This document shows positions 12,391 to 25,984 of a stretch of DNA of 64,000 nt, piece by piece (positions within the stretch are counted from its first letter, which is position 1; every line of letters starts with the position of its first letter). The position numbers and the translations under genes are program-made. The DNA is from Rotaria socialis. Its lineage: Eukaryota > Rotifera > Eurotatoria > Philodinida > Philodinidae. The stretch covers positions 1 to 64,000 of the forward strand of contig CAJNYU010000657.1 of assembly GCA_905331475.1 (NCBI GenBank). Reading direction: 5' to 3'. The notes under the pieces were generated by a model that saw only the letters and a list, made by a program, of their open reading frames with translations, was not told where the DNA came from and did not search any database.

Positions 12391-15300
12391 ACACAAATGC
12401 GTACTAATTATCAAGTTTAATTATGTTTAGAAATTATTCTGAACGAAACGACTTATGCAGACATATGTAGTTATTTGTTTTTCTAAGTTAAAAATCTTGT
12501 AAAAATTCTATTCTCTATTAGAAGACCTACTGAATCGTTCATAGTTTGTAACAAGTATAAAAATAAGAAAGGCGAAAATAATGTAATGAATCTCATTTCT
12601 CAAGAGGCTTTTATTCTTAATGAAACATTCATCTATGTGGATATCATTGATCGATTCATTGATTTAGAACAAAACAAAAACAAATTAACAAACCAAATCT
12701 TTTTTTTAGCTATAATTGATGTCTGTGACATTAATCAAATCTGAAAAATATATTTTTAGCTTTCAGCATGCTTTATTTTGTTGAATAAAATATTTACTAC
12801 CAATAATAAAAACATCACATTCGAAATTCAATGTATGTATAACGGAAGTTGGATAGATCCACTGTTTCAATACACACGGTTGAATCAATGAATGTCGAAA
12901 AGAATATTTCATGTTCTAAATGCTAAGAAGTCGAATTTTGAATTATAACGGCAAACATTAATCTTTTCTATGAGAAAGAAAAATGTCTATTAGAACTAAT
13001 TGCAAATGTGTTTTCGTATAAATAGAATATCTTTTGCCCTAATGTGTTGTATCAAATCGAAAAAATGTCTTTAAAAAATAAACATTAATGAGTTTCACAC
13101 TCATGTAATAATTCTATTTTGACTATAGTCCTTATTTGTATGTATCTATTCAGTGTTATTCTTTTCGATTGAATGGCTTTAATAGAGTTGGTTTCCTATT
13201 ATTCGTGAGGTTTATTTTTTTCATTTTTCAGTATACTCTAAAGTTTAGTGACGTTAATTTAAAACATCATTACTTGCTAGGCACACTAACTACTATGAGT
13301 AGTCTGACTAATCGATAGATGAAAAAAAATTATTTTGGCATTTTAATCAAATGTACTAAGTTCAACGTTAGAGAAATCGGAGAGATTAACACGAGCAAGC
13401 AAAGTGCAAATTAATAAAAATTATATATATATGGCATTTATGGAAATGTGATTCTTTATGAATACAAGCCAACTTAAATTAATGCAGTCACTCGTTTGAT
13501 TTTTCTGATGATCAACATAACATCTAATTTTCTGAGAAAAGATGATTTCTACTTGCTATAAATATATAGGATAAAGCATCCGTTCTATAAAAAAATAATC
13601 ACTGTTAACCTAGCATTTATCTTCAATCATAGTATTACAAGAAGCATGATTTTCACATTATTTTCAAGTTAGAAAAAAAAACATATTATGATTGCATTCA
13701 ATATGCAGTATGCTAATATTTTTACAGAAAGATTTTATTATGAAATTGACAACTAAACACTAATGAACTATGCTTACTCTTCAAGATAAATTATAGTGCT
13801 GAGTGAATCTTGAATACGCGGAAGTAAACTATTGTAGATCATCATCAAAGTTCGACGGCGAGAAGAAATTAAATAGCTCATGCGCAATTCAAAATATGTA
13901 TCTACAGAGACTGATAGAGTGGAGAAGGATATATATATATATATATATATACACGCCTTCAGTAATTTTAAAATATTCATGATTACCTTATAAGACAGCG
14001 ACGATATTTCCTTTTTATTACTGCTACATCAATAATTCATTTTCTGATAGGTCCTCGGCAGCACCTTATGAACTTGAGATTTTAGTACGACTCTGCTTGT
14101 ATGACTTTTCATTTAGTAGTGTTTTCTAGAAATTTTCATTAAGCTTACTCGAAACAAATATCTACGTATATAAATGTCGTAATCATACAAATTATAATGA
14201 TATTGAAATTCGAATTGTTTGTAATTACAAAACCTAAAATTGCAATTCCTATCTAATAGAATCGCATCAAATGACAAATCAATTCAAGTTAATTTTAAAA
14301 TATTTTGTGGAATTGTCGCAGTAGGAGTATATTTTCGTTCTATACGACCTAAATTAATTAGTAAAAAGAACTCGATGGTATACATAACACCGATGAATAA
14401 ATTCTTGTATCGAGTTTTCATTCTATTTCTGAACTATTTTTCCATATCACAAACATCAAACGTATCAGATTCGGACAAAATATGTAGGATTTCTGGTATT
14501 TACTATGATATTTACTCGGTAATTCTTCCAAGTAGAAAATATTTACTGTGAAGATGGGTGTGTGTTGCTCAAATCTTTCTTACAAATATTGATAAAAAGA
14601 AAAGTCAGGTGGACATTTTTTTTCTCTAATGAAAGATTTCCATTTCAATAAAATACCCTAAAGACCAAAGTTTAGAAAAGCATTTCCACAGAAGATTTGT
14701 TTAACATACATTTCGAAAAGAAAGAAGTAGGTTAAATAAACATGAATACCTTGGAGTGTTTCTTGCTTTTACAAAGTTTCAATTTTCTTAGAAGAAATTG
14801 ATTTTCTCAGCGGAAAAAGTCATCGCATGAGAAGTAGAAAATGTCAGTATCCCCCTGTTTTGAAAAATTACACATGCGATATTTTAATTTTTACAGGCTT
14901 CTGCTGGCATCCCCTAGCTTTTCTCCTTCGCTACCATCCGGTAGCTATATATAGTAATCCTTAGGTTTAAAAAAAAAGACCGACATCAATACTTATCTAT
15001 TCGGTCAAAATACAGATATAAAACTTGATTCGAACAATATGAAATCAACATTAAGATTAGATATTTTCGCTTTTATCAATTGACCAAATAAACATGAGAT
15101 TTTGATAAAGAAAATCAATCATCTTTTTCATCAGAACTGAATATATCAGTGCATTATGATACGTAAAATAATCAAGAATGAGTGTTACAATTTTTTGGTA
15201 GAAACCTTCGATACATGTGTTGATGCCGTTTGATTTACTTCTATGTCGCTTTGCCTACTCGCTACCTTTGCATTCTGGTCGATTGTCTGTCAATATGTAA

Positions 15301-18300
15301 AAGAAACCAATCTATTGTGAAGTGCACTAAATATAACTTTGTAATTATGTAATTTTGTATTCAAAAAGCATTTTCTCAAAGTAAGCTAGATGAAACACTT
15401 GAAGCGTTTTTCAGTCTTTTCGGTAAATGTTATGCAGCAATCACTCTCGGCTCGTTGGTGGTTGCAAACCAAAACGTTGGAAGAGGGTATCATCATGCAA
15501 TACATACGATATATAAAAATAGAACATAAATAATGTATTAAATGATTAATTTGTTAAGTTAGGATAGTTACAAAACCTATTTTTATCGAAAAAAATAGTA
15601 AAATAATAATATATTTCATAAGTACTTCAATTCTTGTCGCAGATTGAAGAGATACAAAAATTTACAATAAAACAGAATGGAATCATAATATAAAAATCAA
15701 TAAAAATACATATTGGTGTTCGCATTGCTCTCCAAGAGAAGAACATGCCTTTTAATCTCAGCTAACCGTTCTTGTTAGTAAAAAGTCATAGAAACAGTGT
15801 TACGAAATAAAAATATATTAAGATGATTCTAATTCAAAATAATGCTTTCATATGACTTCAAAAGTAACTAGTTAGATCACGATGCATCAGTTTATTGATG
15901 GTGATAATGGCCAATAATATTCTTGTATTCAAAAGATATTTCATTAAACTTCTCCCAAAATCTACTCGTCTAATTAGTCACTCGACACTTGAAGAATATT
16001 TCAACAGCTAAATAGAATTTTGAAGATCGAAAAATCGTAAATTTCTAAATTGTACCAAACAATCACACTTAGTTTGATTTACAAAAGTAATCATTTTATT
16101 GATGTTCTCAAAAGTTTTCGCTTTGAAAAATAATTCATCATTGACGTGCGTGGTATTTATAAGCAGGAATGCTTCGAATACCGCAAACGAGTTTTGATCG
16201 TGGTTGTATTTTTAATCATATCTTTTAATTCACTTCTGAATATTCATATTTCATCATACGTGAGTGGAAAGATCAATGCGAAGAAACAAGCAGTTTAGGG
16301 ACATAAGTATCATATGTTACTATATTTAAACTGGTAATTCAGGCTCAGATTTCCAAGAGCTAAGATTTCCAATATTGTGCTCTCCTACTTTTATATTTAG
16401 GCTGAATATCTAATTAATTTATGATGAAGTTTAATATGAGAACAAACCTATAAATTTGCAAACACCCTCAATTACTAAAAGACTACACTAGATATAGTTT
16501 ATCATCTGAAAGCTTTACAAATATTAACTTTCATGATGTTTCTACAATGCGATACTTATAATATTTATTCGCCATTTAAAGAATTAAATTCAGTTGAAAG
16601 CTTTCTCAAAGATAATCATTAGTAAATTTTTCCTGTATTCTATAAAACATTTAACCTTATGATGACTGTCGTGGGTTATATAAAAAATGTGAATCTTCTG
16701 CAATCGATCTATTTGGATGGTAATTGGTTGTACTCTGTTCCGTACTTACAGAAAATAATAGAATATAGGCAGAAAATCCACATTTTTTCTTAATTAACAG
16801 TAAAAAGAGTAAAAATATATATACAAACTGTAATTTAAAAACAAATAGTAACTTAAGCGTTAAAATTAGAATATCTATAGAAATCGAGTCAATTAAAATC
16901 TATTTTGTTTATTCTTAAACAAGATTGCGTCTGATTTCCACGTTCATTTGATTGATTAAATATATGCATGAGAGAATCAATGAACATTTATATAAAATAG
17001 TAACTGATAGAGAAATCTAGTTAGCTACTGAATCACTGTTTGAATTGAAACTGCATAAATAATAATATAGATTCGAATGAATTTTTACTGTCTTGAAAAG
17101 AATTCGAGTCCGTAGCTTAGTATTACGTAGTTGCTGTAATTTTATACTAGTTTTTAAAAAGTAGATTGTATTCTACCTGAGAAATATTACTGCAACTAAT
17201 TTCCCAATTTGGATTTCGATGACAATAACGTGTTATGAAGCTTTCTGAGCGTTTGATTTTGTCGTCTCCAGAAAATAAGCGTTGTGAATCTAGGCTTGCA
17301 TATGAGTGATGTAGAAGTTAAGCGTTTTACTATATCGGTACCTTAAGAAACGAACAACTGCAAAGTCTGACACATTCAAAATAAAATTTTCTCAATCAGG
17401 ATCGTACAGATAGTTTCAAATTGGAACACAAAAAAATCTAGTTTCCACGTATTTTAGCAAGAAACTTCAATTCATAGGAAACATACTGTCATATGCGATT
17501 GATAGGGTAACGGCTTGTATCATTTTCAAATTATTCAAAGCTCATTTGTTTGCTGCATAACTCATATCGTTCTGATTCAAAAGTAATTTAATTATTAGTA
17601 GACTGCTTTTCACAAGATAATCAACAAACAATCCTATGAAGCAAAGCTTTTTTGCTTGCTGTACAGGGCGATTCTTTTCGCTCCTTCATGTTAAATAATC
17701 AGAATATATATTCTCAAAAACAATTGTGTAGATGACAATGATGGAAAAGATTAAGTTACGTTTTCAATTTTAAACTTTTGCACCCTTCTCAAGCATTCGG
17801 CGTTGAGAACTGATTCAAATTTTGCTTAGTACTTTTTATCTTTGTTATTCGAAGATTAGAATGGAAGATAGTGTACACTAATAAAAGTAGATACTCTTGG
17901 CCATTGGAACAGGGGAAAACGCGAGGTATGTCTTTCGTATTTTTTTTATTTGTCTTGAATTATATTACCGTGAATTAATCAGGAAAATGAATGATGCCTA
18001 TACTAATATTTTCTGGCTATAGACGATTGTCTACGTTGTTAAATAGCATTTCTGGTCAAAACTACGATGCCGACATTCAATTGTATACTAATGAAAATTC
18101 AGATTTTATTCAATGCCTACCTTGAGTCACAATCAGTTATCATTCAATCAATTTGAAATTGATTAACTCAAAAATCTTTTATGCGAAAGAACGAATAAAA
18201 AACGTGGCTCTTGTCATCTTCTTATTTTCTTAAACATATCTGATAAGCAGTGTTGCATTGACAAGTCTTTTTTTTTTCTATAAATAATTGACTTCTAAAG

Positions 18301-18798
18301 CTCGAGCAGAGTCATTAGTTGTAATTATGAATGGCTCTGTCCTGTCAAAAAAATATTATATTCAAGACATAGTTAAGATATTCGAGTAAATCCTGAAGCC
18401 TGTCCATCAGTATAAAATAAAGTTCTCTAAGCTGATTCTATCAAAAATAAATAAAATTAACGTCTTATTGGTGCCTGAAAAAAAATTACCATAACACTGG
18501 ATAGTCATCGTTCAATCTTCTAGCGTTTTATTTTTCTTGTAAAATGACTATGATCGAAACTATTTCAAACACTGTTTTCCTTACCATATCTAGAGAAACA
18601 AGTCATAGGCGTCATTGGGTAGAATTCAAAAGCATTCTGTACACTATTTCACATTATAGAAAATGTTCTTTTATACTTCCAACTGTTTTCTTCGCGTTAT
18701 CACATTTCAGACATTGCTAGTGAATGTTGCCATTTTTAGTAGCTACTTTATATGAAATAATATTTTCATAAGAACGAATTGAACAAACTAATGGCTTC
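12391..18798. other. Long gene-poor AT-rich stretch
   Basis: About 6.4 kb in which I find no exon chain, RNA gene or intact element. It contains an (AT)n microsatellite at 13929-13951 and short open frames (for example 13774-13980 and 14240-14551) without domains or splice context. Confidence 0.45.
13929..13951. repeat. (AT)n microsatellite
   Basis: About eleven AT dinucleotides in a row. Similar short runs occur near 58113-58130, 58744-58762 and 60791-60808. Confidence 0.9.
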
Positions 18799-18806
18799 AT
18801 GTAAAT

Positions 18807-19419
18807 TAGAGATGTGCAAGTTTACTCTACCCTGTTCTGCACGATAGGGTAGGGGCAGGATATGCAATTTAATGGAGTAGAATACAATATGGTGAAAGTA
18901 AAAATCCAATAAATTAAAGTTGAGTCAGCAAAAGACAGAAATCATGAAAATTAACGTAGACGTACTTTTAGCCCAATCGTTTAGAAGGTGGCTAATTTCG
19001 AGCGACATGTCCCAACCATTATTCATTCTGTAGTAGAATGAATAAACCAACCGTAATTCAATCACAAAAACACATTAATATATTGTACTTATATAGTAAT
19101 GATATAAATTCGACCGTCGGTGAAAACAATCGATTGTATTTCTTTTTTCAATTATTGTACTGGATTAACATGAATAGGCTGTAAAGTAATAGCTTCCTAT
19201 AGGACAGGAATGGTTGATACTGGTAAGTTCTACCGAATGAAGAAAAATAAGAATAACAAGTCATAAAGGTACTATACTGCAAAAGTTACAGTGTATAGTA
19301 GGGTAAACAAATCTACGGATTTTGCAGGGTGTAGGGTCAGGGTAGGGTAGAACAAGGCTAAACAAAAATTCCTTTATCAGGGTGCAGGGTAAGAGAAAGG
19401 CTTACCCTGCACATCTCTA
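18807..19419. mobile_element. hAT-type MITE with perfect 8-bp target-site duplication
   Basis: A 613-bp non-coding element bounded by terminal inverted repeats TAGAGATGTGCA (left) and TGCACATCTCTA (right). It is flanked on both sides by the identical 8-mer ATGTAAAT (18799-18806 and 19420-19427). An 8-bp duplication with this terminus type is the signature of hAT transposons. Sub-terminal regions at both ends carry clusters of GGGTAGGG/TACCCTGC-type words, possible transposase-binding repeats. It has no transposase, so it would need a hAT transposase in trans. Confidence 0.9.
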
Positions 19420-19427
19420 ATGTAAAT

Positions 19428-20901
19428 TACTGTTATTATTTTTAAACTATGTACTCACTTTTGTTTCTATCGACCTTTTACGAAAAAATCTTAGATGATC
19501 CCTTGCAATATGAATTTACTACTATTTTACTCTATATGCTATTTACGTATTCATTTTGTTTATTTTGTACGTTCCACTTACGTGATTCTAAAAATAAGAG
19601 TTGTATGATACTGACTTTTCATAGACAATTATTAGAAAGTTGACTGAACAGATGCAAGAAATCCTTTATAAAAATGAAAGCGTTTTTTTTGTTATCAGGT
19701 AAAAAAAGTCAAATCAAGAGTTACTAATCTTACTTGATACGTATACATGGAGTAAAATAATACAATAAATGTAACCACTCTATGTGACTCCCATAAACAA
19801 ATGAAATATAAAACAAACTCACTTTATTCTTTGGTAATTTATTTATGAAAAAACATGGTGAATTGCACAATAATTTTGTTGATTTTGTTTTATTTAATCA
19901 TGAACACACGAGTCAGTTTTATTGAAAATCTTTAATTTGGAAAATATCCTAATGAAGTCAAAAATAATTTTTATATTAATCAACACTTCTGTTAGAATCA
20001 ACAAATTGCAATAGTTCCATTCTATTATGACCCAATTAGTATGCAATGATTTTGTATATTTAAGTAGCATATGGCATTGGCATTATCTGAGGCCAAGCGC
20101 TCAAGTCCACTTGTCAACTTATAGTAGCATACACTGATCGTGCATTAATAGATTAGACAAGTTTCACTCTTTTTTGTGCTAATACACATAGCTACTATTT
20201 TATCATTATCTCGGATATCATTTCATGCATTGCATTTTCAATCTTTTTTTCTTCTTCTTTTCTCTCGATTATAATACACGAGAATAATTTGCTTGTTTTT
20301 TTCCCGTTTCTTTGATGGTTCATAATCTGCATATTCATAAATTTTAACTACCTACCAGAAAATCATTGTATTTGACAGTTTCAAATACAATATTAGTGTA
20401 AATAACTAACGATATAAAATAAAGAAACTTACTTGACTCGAATGAGTCAATCTCTATCCAATAGTGAATGTCTAATTTATCCTCTGTCCTATTTATTCTA
20501 TATTTCTTATGACATGATTTTTCTCGAATATATTTGCATGGCAACATGTTAAAAACATACACAAAAGTAACGTTCAGTCCCAAACGATGCTCTTTTGTGA
20601 TAGTTGATAAGTTTTGAAAAGAAAAACGAATCTTCTGCAAATTTTATATATATTTAAATATTGCTATATACACTTCCAATCACAATTTTAATTGGTTGAA
20701 TATAGAGCTAACGCTTGGAAATAGTTTATCTACTATTATTCAATATCATTTGGAATTTATTTAAAAACAAATGGCACACAAAAAATATATAGGCAAGTCT
20801 TTAGACATCATTCGTTTCTTGATCGGCACTCTGATAATTTTCTTCACTGAATGTTAGTGCTTGAAATAGACGATGCATGCTGTAAAATATACTATACATT
20901 T
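19428..20901. other. Intergenic, no gene seen
   Basis: AT-rich sequence downstream of the LRR gene's stop codon. Open frames at 19449-19643 and 20344-20640 have no domain or convincing start and are not called. Confidence 0.45.
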
Positions 20902-23900
20902 TCATGGATAAAAAAGAAACCAAACGTACGATTTTTTATTTGAATCATTTGATTCTAGAAAGTTATTGTTCATTAATTCTTTATCTTGTTTACTGTCATG
21001 ATTCGATGTATTCAGTTTTTGTAAATCATTGAAGATCACATCAAATCTAAACGCGAATACAGTAACATAAAAAATAATTAACTTCGCTAAAAATTCGTAC
21101 TGTGCTTGAATAACTGCTATGGACTTTTCAAGTGTTTGATCAACTTCTTTTAATTCTTTATCAATACTCATTAGTTGTTCATCTTAGCATAGAGAGAAAA
21201 AGAGAGTATAGCGAAGTCATATTTTCTTTTGTGAAAAAACATAAAATATACCTGATGCACTTGGATTTGCTGTTGAATCATCAGTTTTTAAACTAATCTT
21301 CAAAACAAAAATGCAGGATTTATATATATATATCACATCAAAATTAATCATTCTTTCATTCTTACATCATTAATTACTTCTAATGTTGGGCATAATTCAG
21401 ATACTTTTTCAATAAAATTTTCTACTTGAGATAGAAGTGAATTGCCATTTAAATTTAATATAAAAAGTGAACTCATATGGTGAAGAACACTCTAAAAAGA
21501 AATTAAATGTTTATCTTGTGTTTCTCTCACATTTGACACAAGTGAATGCAACTTTGTAATACGATTAGTGCTAAAAACTAAGATTACTTTTCATGTTTTA
21601 CGATGAAAGCTCGCAAACGATTTGAGGATGTATTTTTGTTGACATGCAGCTTAGTACTGTATAAGCTTATCTTTGGAAACGATATTTAATAGAAAAACAC
21701 ATCGTAACTCATTCAAATTTCATGCGTATCCCTTAATTCAGAATCAATATTCACTACAGACGTAAAATAAATTTATAAAATAAACTTGATGATGCAAATT
21801 TTAATCGATTGTGACTCAAATTTCATTGGAATGTCACATTAACTATGTCATTTTACATTTTTCTCATACAATAAAAATATGTCGTGAGCAATTAGCAATA
21901 GATATTTAATTGACTTAACTCCGTCAAAATTTTTGTAAAAAAATATACATTTGTTGTTAGTAACTAGATACGTTTCACTTTTGAGCAAATTCATTATGTA
22001 GTAAGTTATCGAACTCGATTAAAATTTTCTTTGATAGTCAAAGTGATGCTTTTAAATTGAAACTATATAATCGTTCGAAAGATAAAATTTATTTTCTCCG
22101 ACTTTTAATATTCGTTGACTGGCTTATCTTACAAAGCTTCTCAGATGTATTAAACTCATCGTATCCAGGTCGAAGAATATTTCTAAGAACTAAATCTACC
22201 CTTACATATCTCTGACAAAATAGAATCCTAGACATTACGGCGCTGATATACACTTTGGCAGAATTCTTCTGGTTATCATTTTTACCTGCGATTTGACTTT
22301 CACAAGGTTTCTCTATAACAATATGATTATTTCATAGTACGAGTTTTATCAATCGATAATATATCACTGTCAAGAGAATTTCTTAGCGAAATATTGTCGA
22401 AATCACGATAGTACTGAAAAAGTTGCATATCACTCCTATGAATAAAGTCTTACGATATTATTCCACGAATTAATACGATTATGTGATACATTAAGACATT
22501 GTAAATCAATAAGTTTCTCAAATGAATTTGGTAGTGAGTTAATTTTATTATTACTTAAATCAAGTTCATTTAAATGAACGAGAAACGATATGACTTGTAT
22601 ATCTTGTATATGATTATTAGCTAAACGAAGAATACGTAATGATAATAAAGTTTTTAATGATGCTATGTTATTAAGTTCATTATTTGATAAATCGACATCA
22701 ATTAAATTACGAAGATTACGAAATTGATTGGGTAATATTTTTAAATTGCAATGACACGCACGTAACTCTACTATAGATGAAAGTGTGTTAATAAACTAAA
22801 AAGATAAAACAAAATTCACGTACATATACAATAAAAAAGAACGATGTATGATTTTTTACATCAAGATGCTCTATTGTACAATTGGATATATCGAGAATTT
22901 TAAGTTGTGCTAACTTTAATACTTCTTCGGGTTTAATTATTGACAGTTTATTAGAATCTATACGAAGCGATTGTAATCGAGTTAGGCATATAAGACCGAG
23001 ACCTAATAGAAACGCAATAATCTCTTTTACAGAATATTATATATGGATAATATTTACCGATTGATTGAATTTCATTAAATTGTAATTGAAGAATTTGTAG
23101 TTGAGTTAAACTAAATAAAAAATAGTATAAATCAATGATCTGCTATATGTTTTTAAAGCAAGGAGCAATGATCAATAGGAGAGTAAGTGTCAGCCAAGCT
23201 GTAATGTATGGATCCATAGTTTCTGTACTGCAGTTGAAGATATTATGTAGATTTTAAAGATGATATCATTTACTGAATTAATTCCGAAACAGATATTGAG
23301 AAATATACAAGTCTATTATATAGATAATTTCTAAGATAGAATCAATTTCATTAATTATATTTATGATGCAATTTTCAGTAAGATTCGATTTTGATCAGTT
23401 CTCCTATAGAAGTCTGTTTATCCGAAATGTTTTTCAATATTCTCATCGAATTAAAATCAGATGTTTTGTTACTATTTTCATTTTTAGCTATTAACCTGAG
23501 TAACAATCGAATAAGCTCAAGTTTTTGCACAATTTGTAGATATTTAAACAAAATCTCATGTGATAATTTTATATACTCAAAAGTTCAAGCATCAAAATTG
23601 TAATGAAGATGACTTTTTGCGCTCTCAGTATTTATCGATTTCAATAACCAAGTGAATTTGTTACAAAATTTAAATGAAATTAGTGGTAGAAGAACCTTTC
23701 ATTTTACTCATCGAAGAATAAAAACCGGTTTTCAAGATTTCGAAATAATAAATAGTTCTGTTATATACCATTCAAGATTTTCAATTCGTTCAATTTTATT
23801 TCCATACAGTTTTAATTCACGTAAATTCTACAACAACAACACAAACAAAAATATGTTTTCAAAACGAATATTCATACGTAATGATTTTACCGATAGATTT

Positions 23901-24373
23901 TTTAAGTTTTCAATACGGATTAAATTATTGCATGAAAGATCTAATATCTGTAATTTACTGAACTAATAAACGAAAAAGGAAATACATAAAATTTTGTTTT
24001 AAATTAAAGCTTCATCGATATTACTTGAGATAAACTGGGTATGGTAGAAAGCCCTCGTGTATGTAAACAAAGTTCACTAACCATTGCTGGATGAAGATTA
24101 TCAACATCATCAGGCTATATGAACAAGATTTCTCTAGCGAACATTGCATGCAAATGAAAACAAAAACTTTACAAGTGCTTCATTATTTAATTGTGAATTT
24201 TTGTTTGTTACAAGTGGCTGAAGGCGTTCGGGCTTTGATCTTGATGTGGTTGGGCTAGTAAAACTGCAGGTTTTTGAACGTGATAATGTTGCATGCTGTT
24301 GGAATGACACAAGAGATTGTGTTTGAGCGGTCGATAAAATACCTGATGAACATCGTTTATTATTGGATGACAT
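20902..24373 (-). CDS. Leucine-rich-repeat protein with C-terminal coiled coil (10 exons)
   Basis: Exons in order on the minus strand: 24373-24173, 24114-24025, 23962-23891, 23827-23769, 23110-23058, 23002-22860, 22795-22454, 21491-21366, 21297-21252, 21182-20902. All junctions are GT-AG and phases add up to 470 residues. A Ser/Thr-rich N-terminus (about 1-67) is followed by about nine LRRs of the SDS22/CEP97 type, for example LQILDLSCNNLIRIENL, LRELKLYGNKIERIENL and LNELDLSNNKINSLP. A charged helical tail (DKELKEVDQTLEK) predicts a coiled coil. LRR proteins of this build are common scaffolds at centrosomes and cilia, and its neighbour is a cilia gene, so a ciliary role is an inference. I do not recognise the exact orthologue. 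In the last exon a 36-nt stretch with GT...AG ends keeps frame either way, so the tail could be 12 residues shorter. Intron 4 (658 nt) and intron 7 (962 nt) are unusually long. Confidence 0.82.
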
Positions 24374-24478
24374 GGAAATTTTATCTAAAATGGAAAACAC
24401 CAATTCGTACAATTTTATTTTTGTTTTCTCAACACAAGAGAACAAAAAGTAACATTTTATTGATCTATTAATCTGAAT
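24374..24478 (-). promoter_or_regulatory. Intercistronic region with poly(A) signal and candidate trans-splice acceptor
   Basis: Only 105 bp separate the DNAAF6 stop codon from the LRR-gene ATG on the same strand. Reading on the minus strand there is an AATAAA (24461-24456), 18 nt after the stop. A pyrimidine-rich run ending TTCCATTTTAG follows (AG at about 24386-24385), 11 nt before the ATG. No upstream exon is needed for the LRR gene. This is the layout expected for an operon whose downstream gene receives a spliced leader. Trans-splicing itself is inferred. Confidence 0.5.
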
Positions 24479-25984
24479 TTAAAAATTGAAATCATCATAT
24501 TCTCGAACAAGTTTTAATGTGATTTGAAGTAAACATTTATCTTTATCCCATTTTGCTTGAGAATTATCAGGATCAACAGGATGCGGCAATGATAATGCCA
24601 GACGACTATTCAAGAAGAAAATAATACCAATAAAATTAAGAAATAAACAGTTGAGAATATTTACTATTTTGGACAACGGCAGTCAAGAAATGATTTTGTT
24701 ATATCCAAAACAATATCACTCAATTTTGTATCGGGCAATTGAATATTAACCTAAAATAAAGTATTACAGTAAGATAAATCTATAGCAAAGATCGAGGTTC
24801 ATTATAATCAAAATAATTGGCAGTAAAGAAAATTGCTTATAAACACATCGGTTCATTGTAACTTCTAGATGCAATCTAAGTTTTAATGATATTTATCAGA
24901 AGAAATTTTCTTTTCGCTACTCGATTTGAATAGGAATTTTTACGAGTTTAGTCGCTTTAAGTGTCGAGTAATCCATGTGTTTGATATTACAGTTTTACTA
25001 CAGAAATAACTGTCACAGTGGCATAATCGATAATTACAAGTTAATAGTATCGATCTCATATTGTTTGTTCTCGAGCAACTTACATGAGACCATAGACAGC
25101 TCAAGAATCTTGTTCTTATGCGGTTGCATGAAATAAGTAGCCACAATGTATTGTATCTGATATCGTTTCGTTTCGTTTATTTCACTAAGTCATTCTACAT
25201 TGAGTGAATAAAGATCGATTTTAATAGGCACTGTGCTTTTTGCTTGTCAAACCTTTGCGAATTCTACACTCGCTTTTTAAAGTAGATAGACTTTTTGAGA
25301 ATTACTTTTACATTGAAACAAAACGCAGCACAGTTAATATGCAATACTGTGCTGAAAAAATGATTTACTCTCCTAATTTTAATCATTCAATTTGTAGAAA
25401 ACTAATGATATTGGCTATTCAAAATAAAAAACTCACCGCAAGATCTTCACAACTAGCCGATGATGGGTTTTTATTACCCATTTGAAGAAAGACATCTTCT
25501 GTTGTGATTCGTTGTTTATAATGCATTTCATATCTTAAGAAAGAAAGATAAATAATCTGGAATAGAAGCATTATTCATTCATTTTTACTCTGGTTGTGGT
25601 CGTTTGTCTACTTCATCAGCAACCTGCACATTACTATCAGGCACTTCATCGAGTTGCCAAATATCTTTTGATTTAACATTTGAAGGTTCTTGAAAATGAA
25701 ATAAAAACATCATAAGACTTTATTTAATCTTATAAATATACTTTTTGGAGTATCGGAAGTTGTATTCTCAATAGTTTTAGAAGTTGTTTGAGCTTGTGAA
25801 ACCATACTCGCAGGAGTTAAATGAGCTGTTGGATTTTTCTTTGGCTAAAATAGTCAGTGATTAAAAACAAATGCACATACTATTCTATGGTAGCTACCTG
25901 ATCCTCATCGCTATCAGAATCAGCTCGATTCGGATCAGAATGTTTAAGTAAATCAGCTAATTTATTTATTTCTAATCCAAACAT
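24479..25984 (-). CDS. DNAAF6: DNAAF6/PIH1D3: PIH-domain axonemal dynein assembly factor (6 exons)
   Basis: Exons: 25984-25898, 25844-25742, 25688-25589, 25533-25437, 24750-24665, 24605-24479. Junctions are GT-AG with consistent phases, giving 199 residues, close to vertebrate PIH1D3 (about 210). An acidic N-terminus (MFGLEINKLADLLK, then DSDSDEDQ) leads to the DIWQLDEVP and YEMHYKQRITTEDVFLQM motifs. The PIH/CS-like C-terminal domain follows: VNIQLPDTKLSDIVLDIT, FLDCR, LALSLPHPVD, and the end LVREYDDFNF. This order matches the PIH1D3 family, which works with HSP90/HSP70 co-chaperones to preassemble ciliary outer and inner dynein arms in the cytoplasm. Intron 4 is 686 nt; the others are 53-59 nt. 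It is divergent from MTCH2 and immediately upstream of the LRR gene. No defects are seen. Confidence 0.88.

Noticed and set aside
23391-23966. Plus-strand open frames over the LRR gene
   Set aside because: They are antisense to LRR exons 3-4 and intron 4; the minus-strand exon chain explains the coding signal.
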